Origin: JADJOY01 sp046331705 [NCBI: bacterium]
Lineage (GTDB): Bacteria > JADJOY01
Direction: 5' to 3'
Assembly: GCA_046331705.1 (NCBI GenBank)
Contig: JAXLQJ010000021.1
Span: forward strand, 43,943 to 107,942
Length of the DNA: 64,000 bases
In this document: one piece after another, positions 23,629-32,100 of the stretch
How the letters are laid out: each line of letters begins with the position of its first letter
Numbering within the stretch: the first letter of the stretch is position 1
Program-made: the position numbers and the translations under genes
Notes under the pieces: generated by a model
Databases searched by the model: none
What the model saw: the letters and a program-made list of their open reading frames with translations, nothing else
What the model was told of the DNA's origin: nothing

Positions 23629-24072
23629 GTGACCGAGCTGAGCCCCATCCCCCGATCCCCCGAGTTCGTGCGCTGCTACGGCTGCGGCCCCGCCAACGAG
23701 CTGGGCCTCAGACTCGACTTCCGTCTCGACGCCGCCAACCAGCGCGTCGAGGCGCGCTTCCACCCCGCAGGCGCCTTCGCCGGCTACAAGAAGATGGTGC
23801 ACGGCGGCGTCATCGCCACCCTGCTCGACGAAGGCATGGGCTGGGCGCTGTGGGGTCTCGCGCAGAAGACGGGCGTCACCCGCGAGCTGCGCGTGCGCTA
23901 CGCGCGGCCGGTGATGATCGAGCACGAGTACGTCGTGCGCGGCTGGGTCGAGCGCATCGAAGGCGAGGCTGCCGTCGTCCGTGCCACGGTCGAGGACAGC
24001 CGCGGCCGCCTCGCCGCCGAAGGCACCGGCGAATGGTCCCTGATCGCCGCCGAGAAGGTTCGCGATCGGTGA
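23629..24072 (+). CDS. PaaI-family hotdog thioesterase
   Basis: 147 residues with the hotdog fold signature of acyl-CoA thioesterases. HGGVIATLLDEGMGWAL carries the HGG motif and the acidic residue expected at the active site. An N-terminal CYGCGPANELGLRL segment with two Cys is common in this subgroup. It likely hydrolyses a small or aromatic acyl-CoA in the cytoplasm. The start is GTG at 23629 with CCGGAG about eight bases upstream. The stop codon lies inside a hairpin (24068-24101). Confidence 0.88.
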   Translation: MTELSPIPRSPEFVRCYGCGPANELGLRLDFRLDAANQRVEARFHPAGAFAGYKKMVHGGVIATLLDEGMGWALWGLAQKTGVTRELRVRYARPVMIEHEYVVRGWVERIEGEAAVVRATVEDSRGRLAAEGTGEWSLIAAEKVRDR

Positions 24073-24101
24073 TGCAACCGCGTGCAGTCGCGTGCATCAC
24101 C
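24068..24101. terminator. hairpin between convergent genes
   Basis: Inverted repeat GGTGATGCA ... TGCATCACC (9 bp, perfect) with an inner CGCG/CGCG extension, overlapping the stop codon of the thioesterase and lying before the 3' end of the converging CSLREA gene at 24151. No T-run follows. Likely a bidirectional transcription stop or 3'-end stabiliser. Confidence 0.5.
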
Positions 24102-24150
24102 GCGCGCGCCGACGAGACGGCTCGGACTACCGGGCACACAGCCCGGTCGG

Positions 24151-26103
24151 TCAGCGCGAGGGCGAACGTCGCGACCGAGACAGGGCAGCGAACACGAGCA
24201 TCGTCAGGATGAGGTCGGGCGGCGGCACCTGCGCGTGTGGTGCTGCATCGCCAGCGCCGCCGACGTCCGCGATCGCGGGCGTGCAGCCGCCCGGCGTGGC
24301 GGGATTGCAGTCGTCATCCACGCCGTTCTGCGGAATCTCGACTTGACCGGGGTTGACCGAGGGATTGGCGTCGTCGCAATCGTACTGCGCGTGCGGACAG
24401 GCGAGCGAGCCCACCTCTCCGTAACCGTCATGATCGACATCGTTGCATGAATCGCAGAGATCCCCGATGCCGTCGGCATCGCGATCGGTCTGCGCTCCGT
24501 TTGGCGTCGTCAGGCAGTTGTCGCACGCGTCGCCCCAGGCATCGTAGTCGTTGTCGCCCTGATCGAAGTTCGCGATCGCGTCACAGTTGTCGCAGGCATC
24601 TCCGATGCGATCGCGGTCCGTGTCCGCCTGCGTGGGATCGTGGTCGTCGGGGCAGAGGTCGACCGCCGCGCACACTCCGTCGCGATCCGCGTCGAAGCAC
24701 GGGTCGCACGCGTCTCCGGTGCCATCGGCATCACCATCGAGTTGATCCGCGTTCGCGCTCGCAGGACAGTCATCGCAGGCGTCGGGGACACCATCGCCAT
24801 CGCCGTCCGGACCAGCACACAGTGCGATCTCGACGGCGCCGACGTCACACGCGGCCGTGCCGTCGCCGTCGCCATCCTGGGGCCGCGCCTCACCGCGTTG
24901 GTCGATCGGCAAGCAGCCGACCTCGTCCGCGCGATCGACCAACGCGCTGCCGATCGACGGAGCCATCGTCGTCGTGGGGCCCCCACGCCAGGTCAGCGCG
25001 CCCAACGAGGGGTCGGCAGTGTTGGGCTGATCCGTGGCACCGGTCAGGCCACAGGTCGCGCCCGGTGACTCGATGTTGCCTCCGAGTGTGGTCGTCGCAC
25101 TGCGATTGAGACAGGTGCCGACGATCACCGAGTTCGCGATCGTGAACGAGCCGCTGGTTTCGATCGTGCTGACATCATTCGTGTCCTGCTCCCGAGCGAC
25201 GGTCGCATGCACGAGCGTGAGATCGCCCGGCACGTAGGTCGAATGCGTCGAGATGATCTCGCGTGCCGACTCGCCCGCCGCCCCGCCGTTCTTGGCGATC
25301 GTTGAGTTCCGGACGATCGCGATCCCGTCGTTGTGGAGGCCGATCCCGTATCGAGATCCGACGCCGAGCGCGCGATTGGCCGTGATCGACGAGCGCTCCA
25401 CGAGCATGGTCGCGGTGGCCTCGTTCCACGCTCCCGAGCCCGTGGCCGCCCCAGGCCCCACGCAACACGCGATGGGCGGACACGGAAAGCAACCGAGGCC
25501 GCCCCCGCTCACCGCCGTGTTACCGTCGACGATCGTGTCGACGAGCGATAGCGTCCCGCGGTTTGCGATGCCGCCGCCGAGTCCCGAGGCCAGCAGGCTC
25601 TCACTACCGGCCTCGTTCCCGTCGACCCGGCAGCGCGACACGGTGAGCTGTCCCGCGTTCAGAATTCCGCCACCCTCGCTGCCCGACTTGCCGCCGCGGA
25701 TTCGGACGTTGCTCACCGTCACGTTGCCACTCACCACGTGCAAGACGCGATCAACGTGGTTGCCGTTCACTACCGTGAGATGCGTCCCCGCACCTTCGAG
25801 GTCGAGATCACTCGCGATGTCGAGGTCGCCGGTCAGGTTGCCGTTCTCGCCAGTCCCGAGGATGACCAGGCCGTACGTGCCAGCCGGAAGGAGAACGAGG
25901 TCGTGCCCGGCACCCGCCGCGCAACCGTCGACCGCGGCGTCGGTGTTCGCGGCCTGAAGGGCCTCACGGAGCGTGCAGTTGCCGTTCGAGCCGAGGTCCA
26001 TGTCATCGGCCGTCGAATCGACCGTGATGCTCGCAGCGTGCGCCACGACGGACGCCGTCAAGCAGATCGCCGACGCGATCCACCAGATCCGCCGGCGAGT
26101 CAT
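24151..26103 (-). CDS. secreted CSLREA-domain protein with parallel beta-helix and thrombospondin type 3 repeats
   Basis: 650 residues. A signal peptide (about 1-23, ending VAHA) precedes a CSLREA-type domain (SNGNCTLREALQAAN), then a right-handed beta-helix region (about 90-400) rich in Asn/Thr ladders. Residues about 435-580 are calcium-binding thrombospondin type 3 repeats (DGDGDGVPDACDDCP and about six similar units, each D-x-D-x-D/N-G-x-x-D-x-CD-x-C). The end PPPDLILTMLVFAALSRSRR is a hydrophobic segment followed by basic residues, like a C-terminal sorting tail, without a clear protease motif. GGGAGGATC precedes the ATG. Probably a cell-surface or exported protein. Confidence 0.85.
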   Translation of the reverse strand: MTRRRIWWIASAICLTASVVAHAASITVDSTADDMDLGSNGNCTLREALQAANTDAAVDGCAAGAGHDLVLLPAGTYGLVILGTGENGNLTGDLDIASDLDLEGAGTHLTVVNGNHVDRVLHVVSGNVTVSNVRIRGGKSGSEGGGILNAGQLTVSRCRVDGNEAGSESLLASGLGGGIANRGTLSLVDTIVDGNTAVSGGGLGCFPCPPIACCVGPGAATGSGAWNEATATMLVERSSITANRALGVGSRYGIGLHNDGIAIVRNSTIAKNGGAAGESAREIISTHSTYVPGDLTLVHATVAREQDTNDVSTIETSGSFTIANSVIVGTCLNRSATTTLGGNIESPGATCGLTGATDQPNTADPSLGALTWRGGPTTTMAPSIGSALVDRADEVGCLPIDQRGEARPQDGDGDGTAACDVGAVEIALCAGPDGDGDGVPDACDDCPASANADQLDGDADGTGDACDPCFDADRDGVCAAVDLCPDDHDPTQADTDRDRIGDACDNCDAIANFDQGDNDYDAWGDACDNCLTTPNGAQTDRDADGIGDLCDSCNDVDHDGYGEVGSLACPHAQYDCDDANPSVNPGQVEIPQNGVDDDCNPATPGGCTPAIADVGGAGDAAPHAQVPPPDLILTMLVFAALSRSRRSPSR

Positions 26104-26306
26104 GTCGATCCTCCCACGCTGCTCGCGATGCTACACCCGCACGCTACGCGAGCGACACGCGCGCCGATTCGGCCATCGCTCACCCGGGGCCCCCACGCGT
26201 GTCCGTCGAGGCGCCATCCGGTGCGATTCGCTGCACGGTGATGGTGCCCCCGGCCGCGTCGCCCCCGCAACGGTGCGCGATCGCGGACGAGATCGACCGG
26301 GGGCGT

Positions 26307-26333
26307 TGTCGATTTCGTGCGTTGCCGATCGAC
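26307..26333 (+). promoter_or_regulatory. candidate ECF42-type promoter
   Basis: TGTCGA at 26307-26312 and CGAC at 26330-26333, separated by 17 bases and 26 bases upstream of the YCII start. From memory, the reported ECF42 target is a TGTCGA -35 element with a CG(A/T)C -10 element. The match and its place before the YCII-sigma pair suggest autoregulation. It was found by eye; no genome-wide background was computed. Confidence 0.5.
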
Positions 26334-26359
26334 TACCTGTCAGAAAGGAAATCTCACCC

Positions 26360-26755
26360 ATGAAATACCTGTGCTTGGCCTATTACGACGAGAAGAAGTT
26401 CGAGGCGCTGACCGAGGCCGACATGGCCGCGATCGCGCGCGACTGCGCGCCACTCGACGAGGATCTGCGCCAGAGCGGCCACCTGCTGGAGGTCGGCTCG
26501 CTGGCCGCGAGCAACGCTTCCGTGAGCCTGCGGCCACGCGCCGGCAAGGTCACGGTCACCGACGGTCCCTACGCCGAGACCAAGGAACAGCTCGGAAGCT
26601 ACTTCCTGATCGAGGCGCGCGACCTCAACGAGGCGATCCAGGTCGCCTCGAAGCACCCGGCCGCGCGCATCAACGAGCACCTGGGCTGGGGCATCGAGGT
26701 GAGGCCGATCGAGATGTGCCGGGTCGAGGTCGCCGCGGCCAAAGTCGGGCGGTGA
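26360..26755 (+). CDS. YCII/DGPF-domain protein
   Basis: 131 residues of the YCII-related family. The conserved [19 protein letters not shown] stretch (about 68-86) is the DGPF signature. Such proteins are regularly encoded next to ECF42 sigma factors and are thought to assist or be controlled by them; their biochemical activity is unknown. AAAGGAA about ten bases before the ATG is the ribosome site. Its TGA overlaps the GTG start of the sigma factor (GTGA), so the two are translationally coupled. A decayed copy of its 3' end is found at 35524-35612. Confidence 0.92.
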   Translation: MKYLCLAYYDEKKFEALTEADMAAIARDCAPLDEDLRQSGHLLEVGSLAASNASVSLRPRAGKVTVTDGPYAETKEQLGSYFLIEARDLNEAIQVASKHPAARINEHLGWGIEVRPIEMCRVEVAAAKVGR

Positions 26756-27993
26756 GCGACGACGCCTTCGACCGCGCGCGGGCGACGGTCGACGCCGTCT
26801 ACGGCGCCGACTCGCGCCGCGTCCTCGCCACGCTGATCCGCCTCCTCGGCGACTTCGACCTCGCCGAGGAGGCGTTGCACGACGCTTTCCGTGCGGCGCT
26901 GGAGCAGTGGCCCCACGACGGCGTTCCCGAGAACCCGTACGCGTGGCTGGTCTCCGCAGGCCGCTTCCAGGCCATCGACGCGCTGCGACGGCGCGCGCGC
27001 TTCGACGCCAACCAGACGGAGATCGCCGAGCGCATGGCCGCCGCCAGCGAGCCACTGGTGGACGATCCCACCCTCGGCGACGACCGCCTACGCCTCGTCT
27101 TCACCTGCTGCCATCCCGCGCTGCCACCAGAAGCGCAGGTGGCATTGACGCTCCGGGAGGTCTGCGGCCTCACCACCGAGGAGATCGCGCACGCCTTCCT
27201 CGTGCCGGCGTCCACGCTCGCGCAGCGGATCGTGCGCGCCAAGGCGAAGATCCGCAGCGCTCGCATCCCGTACGAGGTTCCAGGACCCGCGGCACTTCCC
27301 GAGCGACTCGATGCGGTGCTGCGCGTGATCTACCTGGTCTTCAACGAAGGCTATGCGGCGTCGTCCGGCACAGCGCTCACGCGCCCCGACCTCTCGGGCG
27401 AAGCGATCCGACTCGGCCGGCTGCTGAGCGCGCTCCTGCCCGAGCCGGAGGCGATCGGCCTCCTGGCGCTGATGCTCCTGCACGAGTCCCGGCGCGCGGC
27501 CCGCACCTCGCCCGAGGGCGAGCTGATCCTGCTCGACGCTCAGGACCGCGCGCTCTGGAACCGGGAGTGGATCGCGGAAGGGTGCGCGCTGGTCGAGCGA
27601 GCGCTGTCGTCGCGTCGCTTCGGCCCGTACACGCTGCAAGCGGCCATCGCCGCCGTGCACGCCGAATCAGCGAACGCCGCCGCGACCGACTGGCCGCAGA
27701 TCGTGGGGCTCTACGACGTCCTGTGGCGCGCCGAACCGTCGCCGGTCGTCGAGCTCAACCGCGCCGTCGCGGTGGCGATGCGCGACGGCCCGGAAGCCGG
27801 GCTCACGCTCATCGACGCCATCCTCGCCCGCGGCGACCTGACCGACTACCGCCTCGCCCACTCCGCCCGCGCCGACCTCTGCCGCCGCCTCGGCCGCACC
27901 GCAGACGCCCGCGCCGCCTACGAGCGCGCGCTTTCCCTCACACACCAGGAGCCCGAGCGCCGATTTCTCGAGCGGCGCCTTCGCGAGCGGTGA
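26752..27993 (+). CDS. ECF42-group RNA polymerase sigma factor with C-terminal helical/TPR-like extension
   Basis: 413 residues. The sigma2 region ([19 protein letters not shown]...[20 protein letters not shown]) and sigma4 ([18 protein letters not shown]...[14 protein letters not shown]) occupy the first 180 residues. The rest is a long helical extension with TPR-like units ([22 protein letters not shown]...[10 protein letters not shown]), which defines ECF42 factors and replaces an anti-sigma factor as the likely control element. The GTG start at 26752 overlaps the YCII stop by four bases. Targets probably include the YCII promoter at 26307. Parts of a second copy survive as remnants at 30038-30316 and 35524-35612. 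Confidence 0.93.
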   Translation: MSDDAFDRARATVDAVYGADSRRVLATLIRLLGDFDLAEEALHDAFRAALEQWPHDGVPENPYAWLVSAGRFQAIDALRRRARFDANQTEIAERMAAASEPLVDDPTLGDDRLRLVFTCCHPALPPEAQVALTLREVCGLTTEEIAHAFLVPASTLAQRIVRAKAKIRSARIPYEVPGPAALPERLDAVLRVIYLVFNEGYAASSGTALTRPDLSGEAIRLGRLLSALLPEPEAIGLLALMLLHESRRAARTSPEGELILLDAQDRALWNREWIAEGCALVERALSSRRFGPYTLQAAIAAVHAESANAAATDWPQIVGLYDVLWRAEPSPVVELNRAVAVAMRDGPEAGLTLIDAILARGDLTDYRLAHSARADLCRRLGRTADARAAYERALSLTHQEPERRFLERRLRER

Positions 27994-28065
27994 GTCTCCT
28001 CTCGCGCCGCGCGCCGGTCCGCCGCAGTCTGGCCTCGCCCCAGCCCACCTCGAGCTTCCCGGCGG

Positions 28066-28368
28066 TCACGGTTTGCAGGGCTTCGAGCGACTCTGGAGAT
28101 AGCGAAGCAGCGGATCGATCGCGGGTGTCTGCTCGTCGGAGCTCAAGGGAACCTCGCGCTCGCCCGTCTCGTCTTGCACGCGCAGCGAGAACTGGAACGC
28201 GTCGGGATGCGGTGCGCTGCGCGAGGCCGGCTCGGCGCCGGGACGCCGCTCCAGGAGGGTCGTCAGCGCCGCCGCGGCTGCGGCCGGCAGCTCGTCGAAA
28301 TCGAGGTCGCAGCCGCGAATCAGCCCGGCGAACCCACCGGATTGTCGAAACGAGATCCGCTTGGTCAT
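28066..28368 (-). CDS. emfourin-like M4 protease inhibitor
   Basis: 100 residues. The N-terminus MTKRISFRQSGGFAGLIRG and the following helix (DELPAAAAAALTTLLER) match emfourin, the protein inhibitor of protealysin-like M4 peptidases described in Serratia. It lies 195 bases downstream of an M4 gene on the same strand, the arrangement reported for emfourin genes. No signal peptide is visible, so it probably acts in the cytoplasm, protecting the cell from premature protease activity. A strong hairpin (28457-28496) sits between the two genes and may set their relative expression. Confidence 0.8.
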   Translation of the reverse strand: MTKRISFRQSGGFAGLIRGCDLDFDELPAAAAAALTTLLERRPGAEPASRSAPHPDAFQFSLRVQDETGEREVPLSSDEQTPAIDPLLRYLQSRSKPCKP

Positions 28369-28456
28369 GCGCCGTGCTCGCTGTGCATCCCGCGTCGAGC
28401 GCGGGGAGCAGTGCTGCGTGGGGTTGCATCGAGGCGTGCTCGGCGGGCCGAAGCGC

Positions 28457-28496
28457 GCTCGTGGGGGGTGGGCGAAAGCGCCCACGCCCCACGAGC
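28457..28496. terminator. long hairpin between M4 protease and emfourin genes
   Basis: Two arms of 18 bases (28457-28474 and 28479-28496) with one mismatch, arm start GCTCGTGGGG and arm end CCCCACGAGC, and a loop of about four bases. It lies 68 bases after the M4 stop codon when read on the minus strand, before the emfourin start. There is no T-run. It could be a partial terminator or an RNA-stabilising element. Confidence 0.55.
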
Positions 28497-28563
28497 CATC
28501 ACCGAGTGCTGCCACCCACTGGAACGTGGTTCGGCCCTCGGCGGGCCGCCGTGCGGGTCTTCG

Positions 28564-29646
28564 TCAGAGTCCCACCGCGGTCCACGCGTCATCGATGGCC
28601 TTCGCTTCCGCGGAGCTGGCGCCGAACAAGCCCCCCGCCACCATCCGGCACTGCGCGGCGCAGTCCGCGAACGAGCTGGTCGGAAGCAGATCGTGCATGA
28701 CCTTGTACCAAACGCGGCCCGCCTTGTCCCAGGCGTGCCCGCCGATCTTGGTCGCGGCCAAGTAGAACGCGTGATTCGGGATGCCCGAGTTGATGTGCAC
28801 GCCACCGTGGTCCGCCGAGCCCTTGTAGCGATTCGCGTAGTGCTTGGGCTGCGGATCGTCACCCAGATCCGGGTCGTTCTGGAATGCGGTGCCCGGTGCC
28901 TTCATGCTGCGCAGCGCCGTGCGAGTCGGGGCGGGAACCAGGATCTCCTTCCCGATCAGCCAATCGGCCTTGGCTGCGGTCTGCTTCTTCTTGTACTGCT
29001 TGACCAGCGAGCCGAACACGTCCGCGAAGTGCTCGTTCAACGCGCCGGGCTCGTTGTGATACTCGAGGGCGCTGCCGAACTGCACCACGCCGTGCGTCAG
29101 CTCGTGGCCGATGACGTCGAGCGACAGCGTGAAGCGACGGAAGATGATGTCGTCTCCGTCGCCGTACACCATCTGCCGGCCGTTCCAGAAGGCGTTGTCG
29201 TAGCCCTTTCCGGCGTGAACGCTGCTGACCAGCGTCATCCCCGCGTCGTCGATCGAGTTCCGGCCGAAGACCTTGTTGTAGAGCTTCCAGGTCACCCCGG
29301 CGCCGTTGTACGCCTCGTCCACGGCGGGATCACCGGACTTGGGGTCACCTTCCGAACGGATCAGCTTGCCGGGGAGAAACCCGTCGAACTCGGCTGGCTC
29401 CTGGCTGCCTTGATCGTAGATCTCGCGGCGCACCTTCGCCTTGGTGGGCGCCGCCCCGGCGTACGGCGTCAAGGCTCGCGGCATGGCGCCCGCCAGCGAC
29501 CGGAACGCGCGAATGTGACTCGAGGCCTGCAAGCTGCGCAGTGCCGCCTCTCGGACCTTCTTGTTGCCGGACTGCGTCAGTCGCTCGGCCATGAACGGCG
29601 GAACGATGCAATGGACGGGATTCCTGCGCTGCTCGTGCTCGCACAT
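28564..29646 (-). CDS. protealysin-like M4 (thermolysin family) metallopeptidase
   Basis: 360 residues. The zinc site is HELTH (H181, H185) with E182 as general base and E205 in NEHFAD as third ligand; the catalytic His is H284 in HGGVHINSG. The N-terminus CIVPPFM is the short protealysin-type propeptide motif rather than a long FTP/PepSY propeptide, and no signal peptide is seen, as in protealysins. GAGGAG seven bases before the ATG supports the start. Such enzymes are intracellular or non-classically exported and can cleave actin or bacterial proteins. The emfourin-like inhibitor follows downstream. Confidence 0.95.
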   Translation of the reverse strand: MCEHEQRRNPVHCIVPPFMAERLTQSGNKKVREAALRSLQASSHIRAFRSLAGAMPRALTPYAGAAPTKAKVRREIYDQGSQEPAEFDGFLPGKLIRSEGDPKSGDPAVDEAYNGAGVTWKLYNKVFGRNSIDDAGMTLVSSVHAGKGYDNAFWNGRQMVYGDGDDIIFRRFTLSLDVIGHELTHGVVQFGSALEYHNEPGALNEHFADVFGSLVKQYKKKQTAAKADWLIGKEILVPAPTRTALRSMKAPGTAFQNDPDLGDDPQPKHYANRYKGSADHGGVHINSGIPNHAFYLAATKIGGHAWDKAGRVWYKVMHDLLPTSSFADCAAQCRMVAGGLFGASSAEAKAIDDAWTAVGL

Positions 29647-30037
29647 GCGTGATCTCCTCGGCCGACAGGCGCGACACCAATCGCGCCCGTCGTGTCGTTG
29701 GTGGCTCTCGGGGTATCCACGAAGCCGCGTGAACGCGAGCGACAGCGCTGCGTGCTGGTGCGAACCAGCACCGCCCCTCGTCCGATTTGCCCCGGGTTTC
29801 CGTGCCGCTCGGTTCCGCCGTGGATCACCGTGGGGACTACAAGCTGCGTGCCAGCGCTCGAGGCGACACGGATACGGGATTCATTGCAATTCCGTTGATC
29901 TTTTCCATCCAGCTACGGACGGCGTGCTCACCCCTCGTTCGCGACTTGAACGGCTCCGTTTGATTCCCGAACGAGCGGGATGCGTGCCCCGCGCGGGAGA
30001 TCCCGCGCCAAGGTCGCCGAGGTCGCGCGGACCCAGG
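29647..30037. other. intergenic region between M4 protease and sigma remnant
   Basis: About 390 bases without a supportable gene. It should hold the M4 promoter on the minus strand, but no clear -35/-10 pair is visible. It has more A/T than its surroundings near 29880-29960. Confidence 0.4.
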
Positions 30038-30316
30038 GAGGCGATGCACGCCGCGGCGGGACGCCGTCCCCGAGAACCCGTACGCGTGGCCGGTCTCCGT
30101 GGGCCGGGTCAAGGCCATCGACTCGCTGCGACGGTGCCCGCGCTTGGACGCCAACCGATCGAAGATCGCCGCGAGCGTGGCCGCGGCCAGCGAGTCACCG
30201 GTGGACGATCTCACCCTCGCCGACGACAGCCTGCGCCTCGCCTTCACCTGCGGCATCCCTCACGCACCCAGAGCCCGAGCGCGGATGTCTCGAGCACCGC
30301 CTCCGCGAGCGGTGAG
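30038..30316 (+). pseudogene. decayed fragment of an ECF42 sigma factor
   Basis: The translation from about 30066 ([14 protein letters not shown]...KAIDSLRR) aligns with residues about 57-115 of the intact sigma factor at 26752. It then jumps at about 30253 to the last residues (SLTHPEPERGCLEHRLRER versus [19 protein letters not shown]) in another frame. Two deletions are visible: about 35 bases near 30050 and roughly 800 bases near 30253, the latter at a shared CCCTCAC. The terminal GCGAGCGGTGAG is retained. This is a dead second copy. Confidence 0.88.
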
Positions 30317-30440
30317 CCTCCCCTTCCACCGCGACACCCATCGCTGAGTCGCTTGCTCCACCGAATTCCCGCCTCGGCTTCGTCCAGGAAATCCGAGATC
30401 GCTGCGAAGCGTTCACGAAGCGAACTGCATCGAGCGCCGT

Positions 30441-30634
30441 CGTTCGATCGTCGAACGCTGCGCGACGACCTCCGTTCGAGAGACTGAGTCACGGCGGGCA
30501 GTTCGATGGAGTGAATCGCGGCGTGGGCTTTGCTTTGAGCCGAGCCACACGAGGTCGAACGCAAAGCTTCGACGCGCACCCCACCGAGCCGCAGCGGGGC
30601 ACCACAGCTCACGCGGCGCATCGAGTTCGACTCG
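30441..30634. promoter_or_regulatory. cluster of TTCGA-containing inverted repeats upstream of the protease-lanthipeptide operon
   Basis: Three short palindromes lie 78-270 bases before the operon start: CGTTCGA-TCG-TCGAACG at 30441-30457, GTCGAA-N8-TTCGAC at 30554-30573, and CGAGT-TCG-ACTCG at 30622-30634. They could be operators. Short palindromes also arise by chance, and no promoter boxes were recognised between them. Confidence 0.3.
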
Positions 30635-30711
30635 TGTGCGACCGCCAAGACCAGAGCGGGTCCCAGGGCGGGACTCCCTCAAACCGCGATCCGCTGAGGA
30701 GGAGACGACCA

Positions 30712-32100
30712 ATGGCGACGACAGAGCTGGACAAGGCACGGGCCAGGATTCGACCGATCAAGCAGCGCGTCGAGGACGAGCTGCTCGCGCGTCCCGGTGT
30801 GACCGGAGTCGATATCGCCCACAAGGTCTCGAAGGGGCAGAAGACCGACAAGGTGGCGATCGTCGTCTACGTGAAGAAGAAGAAGGCGAAGAGCGCGCTC
30901 AAGGCTGCGGAGTTGATTCCCACCGAGATCGACGGGGTCGTGACCGATGTGGTCGAGGAAGAGATCGTGCTGCATCCCGCACGGGTCGCGCTCGCCGAGG
31001 TTGAACCCATGGTGGACGCGGCGACATACGCCACCTTGCAAGGCGGAATCAGCATGGGACCCTGCCGGTCCGTTCACCTGGAACCGCCGGACGTGGAAGA
31101 GCCGGGCGATTACATCTTCGTCGGCACGCTGGGCGCGATCGTGCGAGACCGGGACACCGGCGCAGCCATGGCGCTCACGAACTTCCACGTCGCGTGCGTC
31201 GACTCCAGCTGGTCCATCGGCGACGGCATGACACAACCGGGTCGTGTCGACGGCGGCACGTGCCCGGGCGGAGAATTCGGAAGCCTCACGCGCGCCGCGC
31301 TGAGCGAGCACGTTGACGGCTCTGTCATCACCCTCGACAGCGGAAGGACGTGGGCCTGCCAGATCGCCGAGATCGGCAACGTCAACGGAACGGCTACGGC
31401 TGTGGCCGACATGGCCGTGCGCAAGCGCGGCCGCACCACGGGCCTGACCTACGGAACCGTGGCATCGGTCGACTACAGCGTTGCGATTCCGTACGGCAAC
31501 GGGCTGGGGACGCGCACACTGAAGAACCAGATCCGCATCACCGTCGACTCGACGAAGAGCACCCAGTTCGGTGACCACGGCGACTCGGGGTCGGTGGTGG
31601 TGGACGGAAGCGGCAACGTCGTGGGGCTTTATTTCGCCGGCAGCACGACCGGCACCACGGGGGTTGCAAACCCGATCCAGTTCGTCCTCGACGAGCTGAG
31701 TGTCGACATGTGCACCGGCGGCATCCGGATCGTGACCAGACCCGTGATCTGCGATCCAATCTTCACCAAGCCGGTCGTGTGCGTGACCACCAAGCCGAAC
31801 ACGTGCGGTCTCGTGACGAAGCCATCGATCTGCACAATCCTCACGACACCCAAGGTGTGCATCGTCACCAAGGCCAGCTGTCCAATCGTGACGCGTACCT
31901 GTCCGATCGTCACCCGCGCCTGTCCCGGCCCCGACCCCGGCCCGCTCGGGCGCGCATCCGAGGGAGGCGCGCTCGATCCGCGCGCCTGGTACGGCTCGCC
32001 GAGCGGCGACGCGATTCACGATGCATTCTGGGAGGGCTACTACGCCGCCCTCGAGTGCGCCAGCGACCTGGAGGACGAGGTCAAGTGTGGTTCCTGCTGA
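30712..32100 (+). CDS. trypsin-fold serine protease with C-terminal Thr/Cys repeat tail, candidate lanthipeptide precursor
   Basis: 462 residues, no signal peptide. Residues 1-100 form a Lys-rich alpha/beta N-terminal segment common in Nal1-like bacterial proteases. Residues about 110-330 are a chymotrypsin-like domain with H159 (TNFHV), D202 (VDGSVITLD) and S292 (GDHGDSGS). Residues 342-404 hold eight repeats pairing Thr with a Cys three to five positions later: T342/C347, T352/C357, T360/C365, T369/C374, T378/C383, T386/C390, T394/C397, T401/C404. A Pro/Gly hinge and an acidic helix-prone tail end in CGSC. GAGGAGGAG precedes the ATG. The gene starts a four-gene overlapping operon with a kinase, a HopA1-like lyase and a LanC-like cyclase, so the tail is the likely modified core. 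That modification is inferred, not shown. Confidence 0.85.
   Translation: MATTELDKARARIRPIKQRVEDELLARPGVTGVDIAHKVSKGQKTDKVAIVVYVKKKKAKSALKAAELIPTEIDGVVTDVVEEEIVLHPARVALAEVEPMVDAATYATLQGGISMGPCRSVHLEPPDVEEPGDYIFVGTLGAIVRDRDTGAAMALTNFHVACVDSSWSIGDGMTQPGRVDGGTCPGGEFGSLTRAALSEHVDGSVITLDSGRTWACQIAEIGNVNGTATAVADMAVRKRGRTTGLTYGTVASVDYSVAIPYGNGLGTRTLKNQIRITVDSTKSTQFGDHGDSGSVVVDGSGNVVGLYFAGSTTGTTGVANPIQFVLDELSVDMCTGGIRIVTRPVICDPIFTKPVVCVTTKPNTCGLVTKPSICTILTTPKVCIVTKASCPIVTRTCPIVTRACPGPDPGPLGRASEGGALDPRAWYGSPSGDAIHDAFWEGYYAALECASDLEDEVKCGSC
31735..31923 (+). repeat. eight Thr-(x2-4)-Cys repeats (coding)
   Basis: Tandem units within the protease gene, of the form T-(K/R/T)-P-x-x-C five times, then T-K-A-S-C, T-R-T-C and T-R-A-C. 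Units are joined by two to four mostly hydrophobic residues (IV, IL, LV). Every Thr precedes its Cys, the polarity needed for methyllanthionine formation, with ring sizes shrinking toward the C-terminus. Codons vary between units, so the array is old enough to have diverged at DNA level while the Thr and Cys were kept. Confidence 0.85.

Noticed and set aside
30712-31734. Prophage or insertion sequence carrying the operon
   Set aside because: No integrase, transposase, terminal inverted repeats or target duplications are visible; only sigma-locus remnants flank it.
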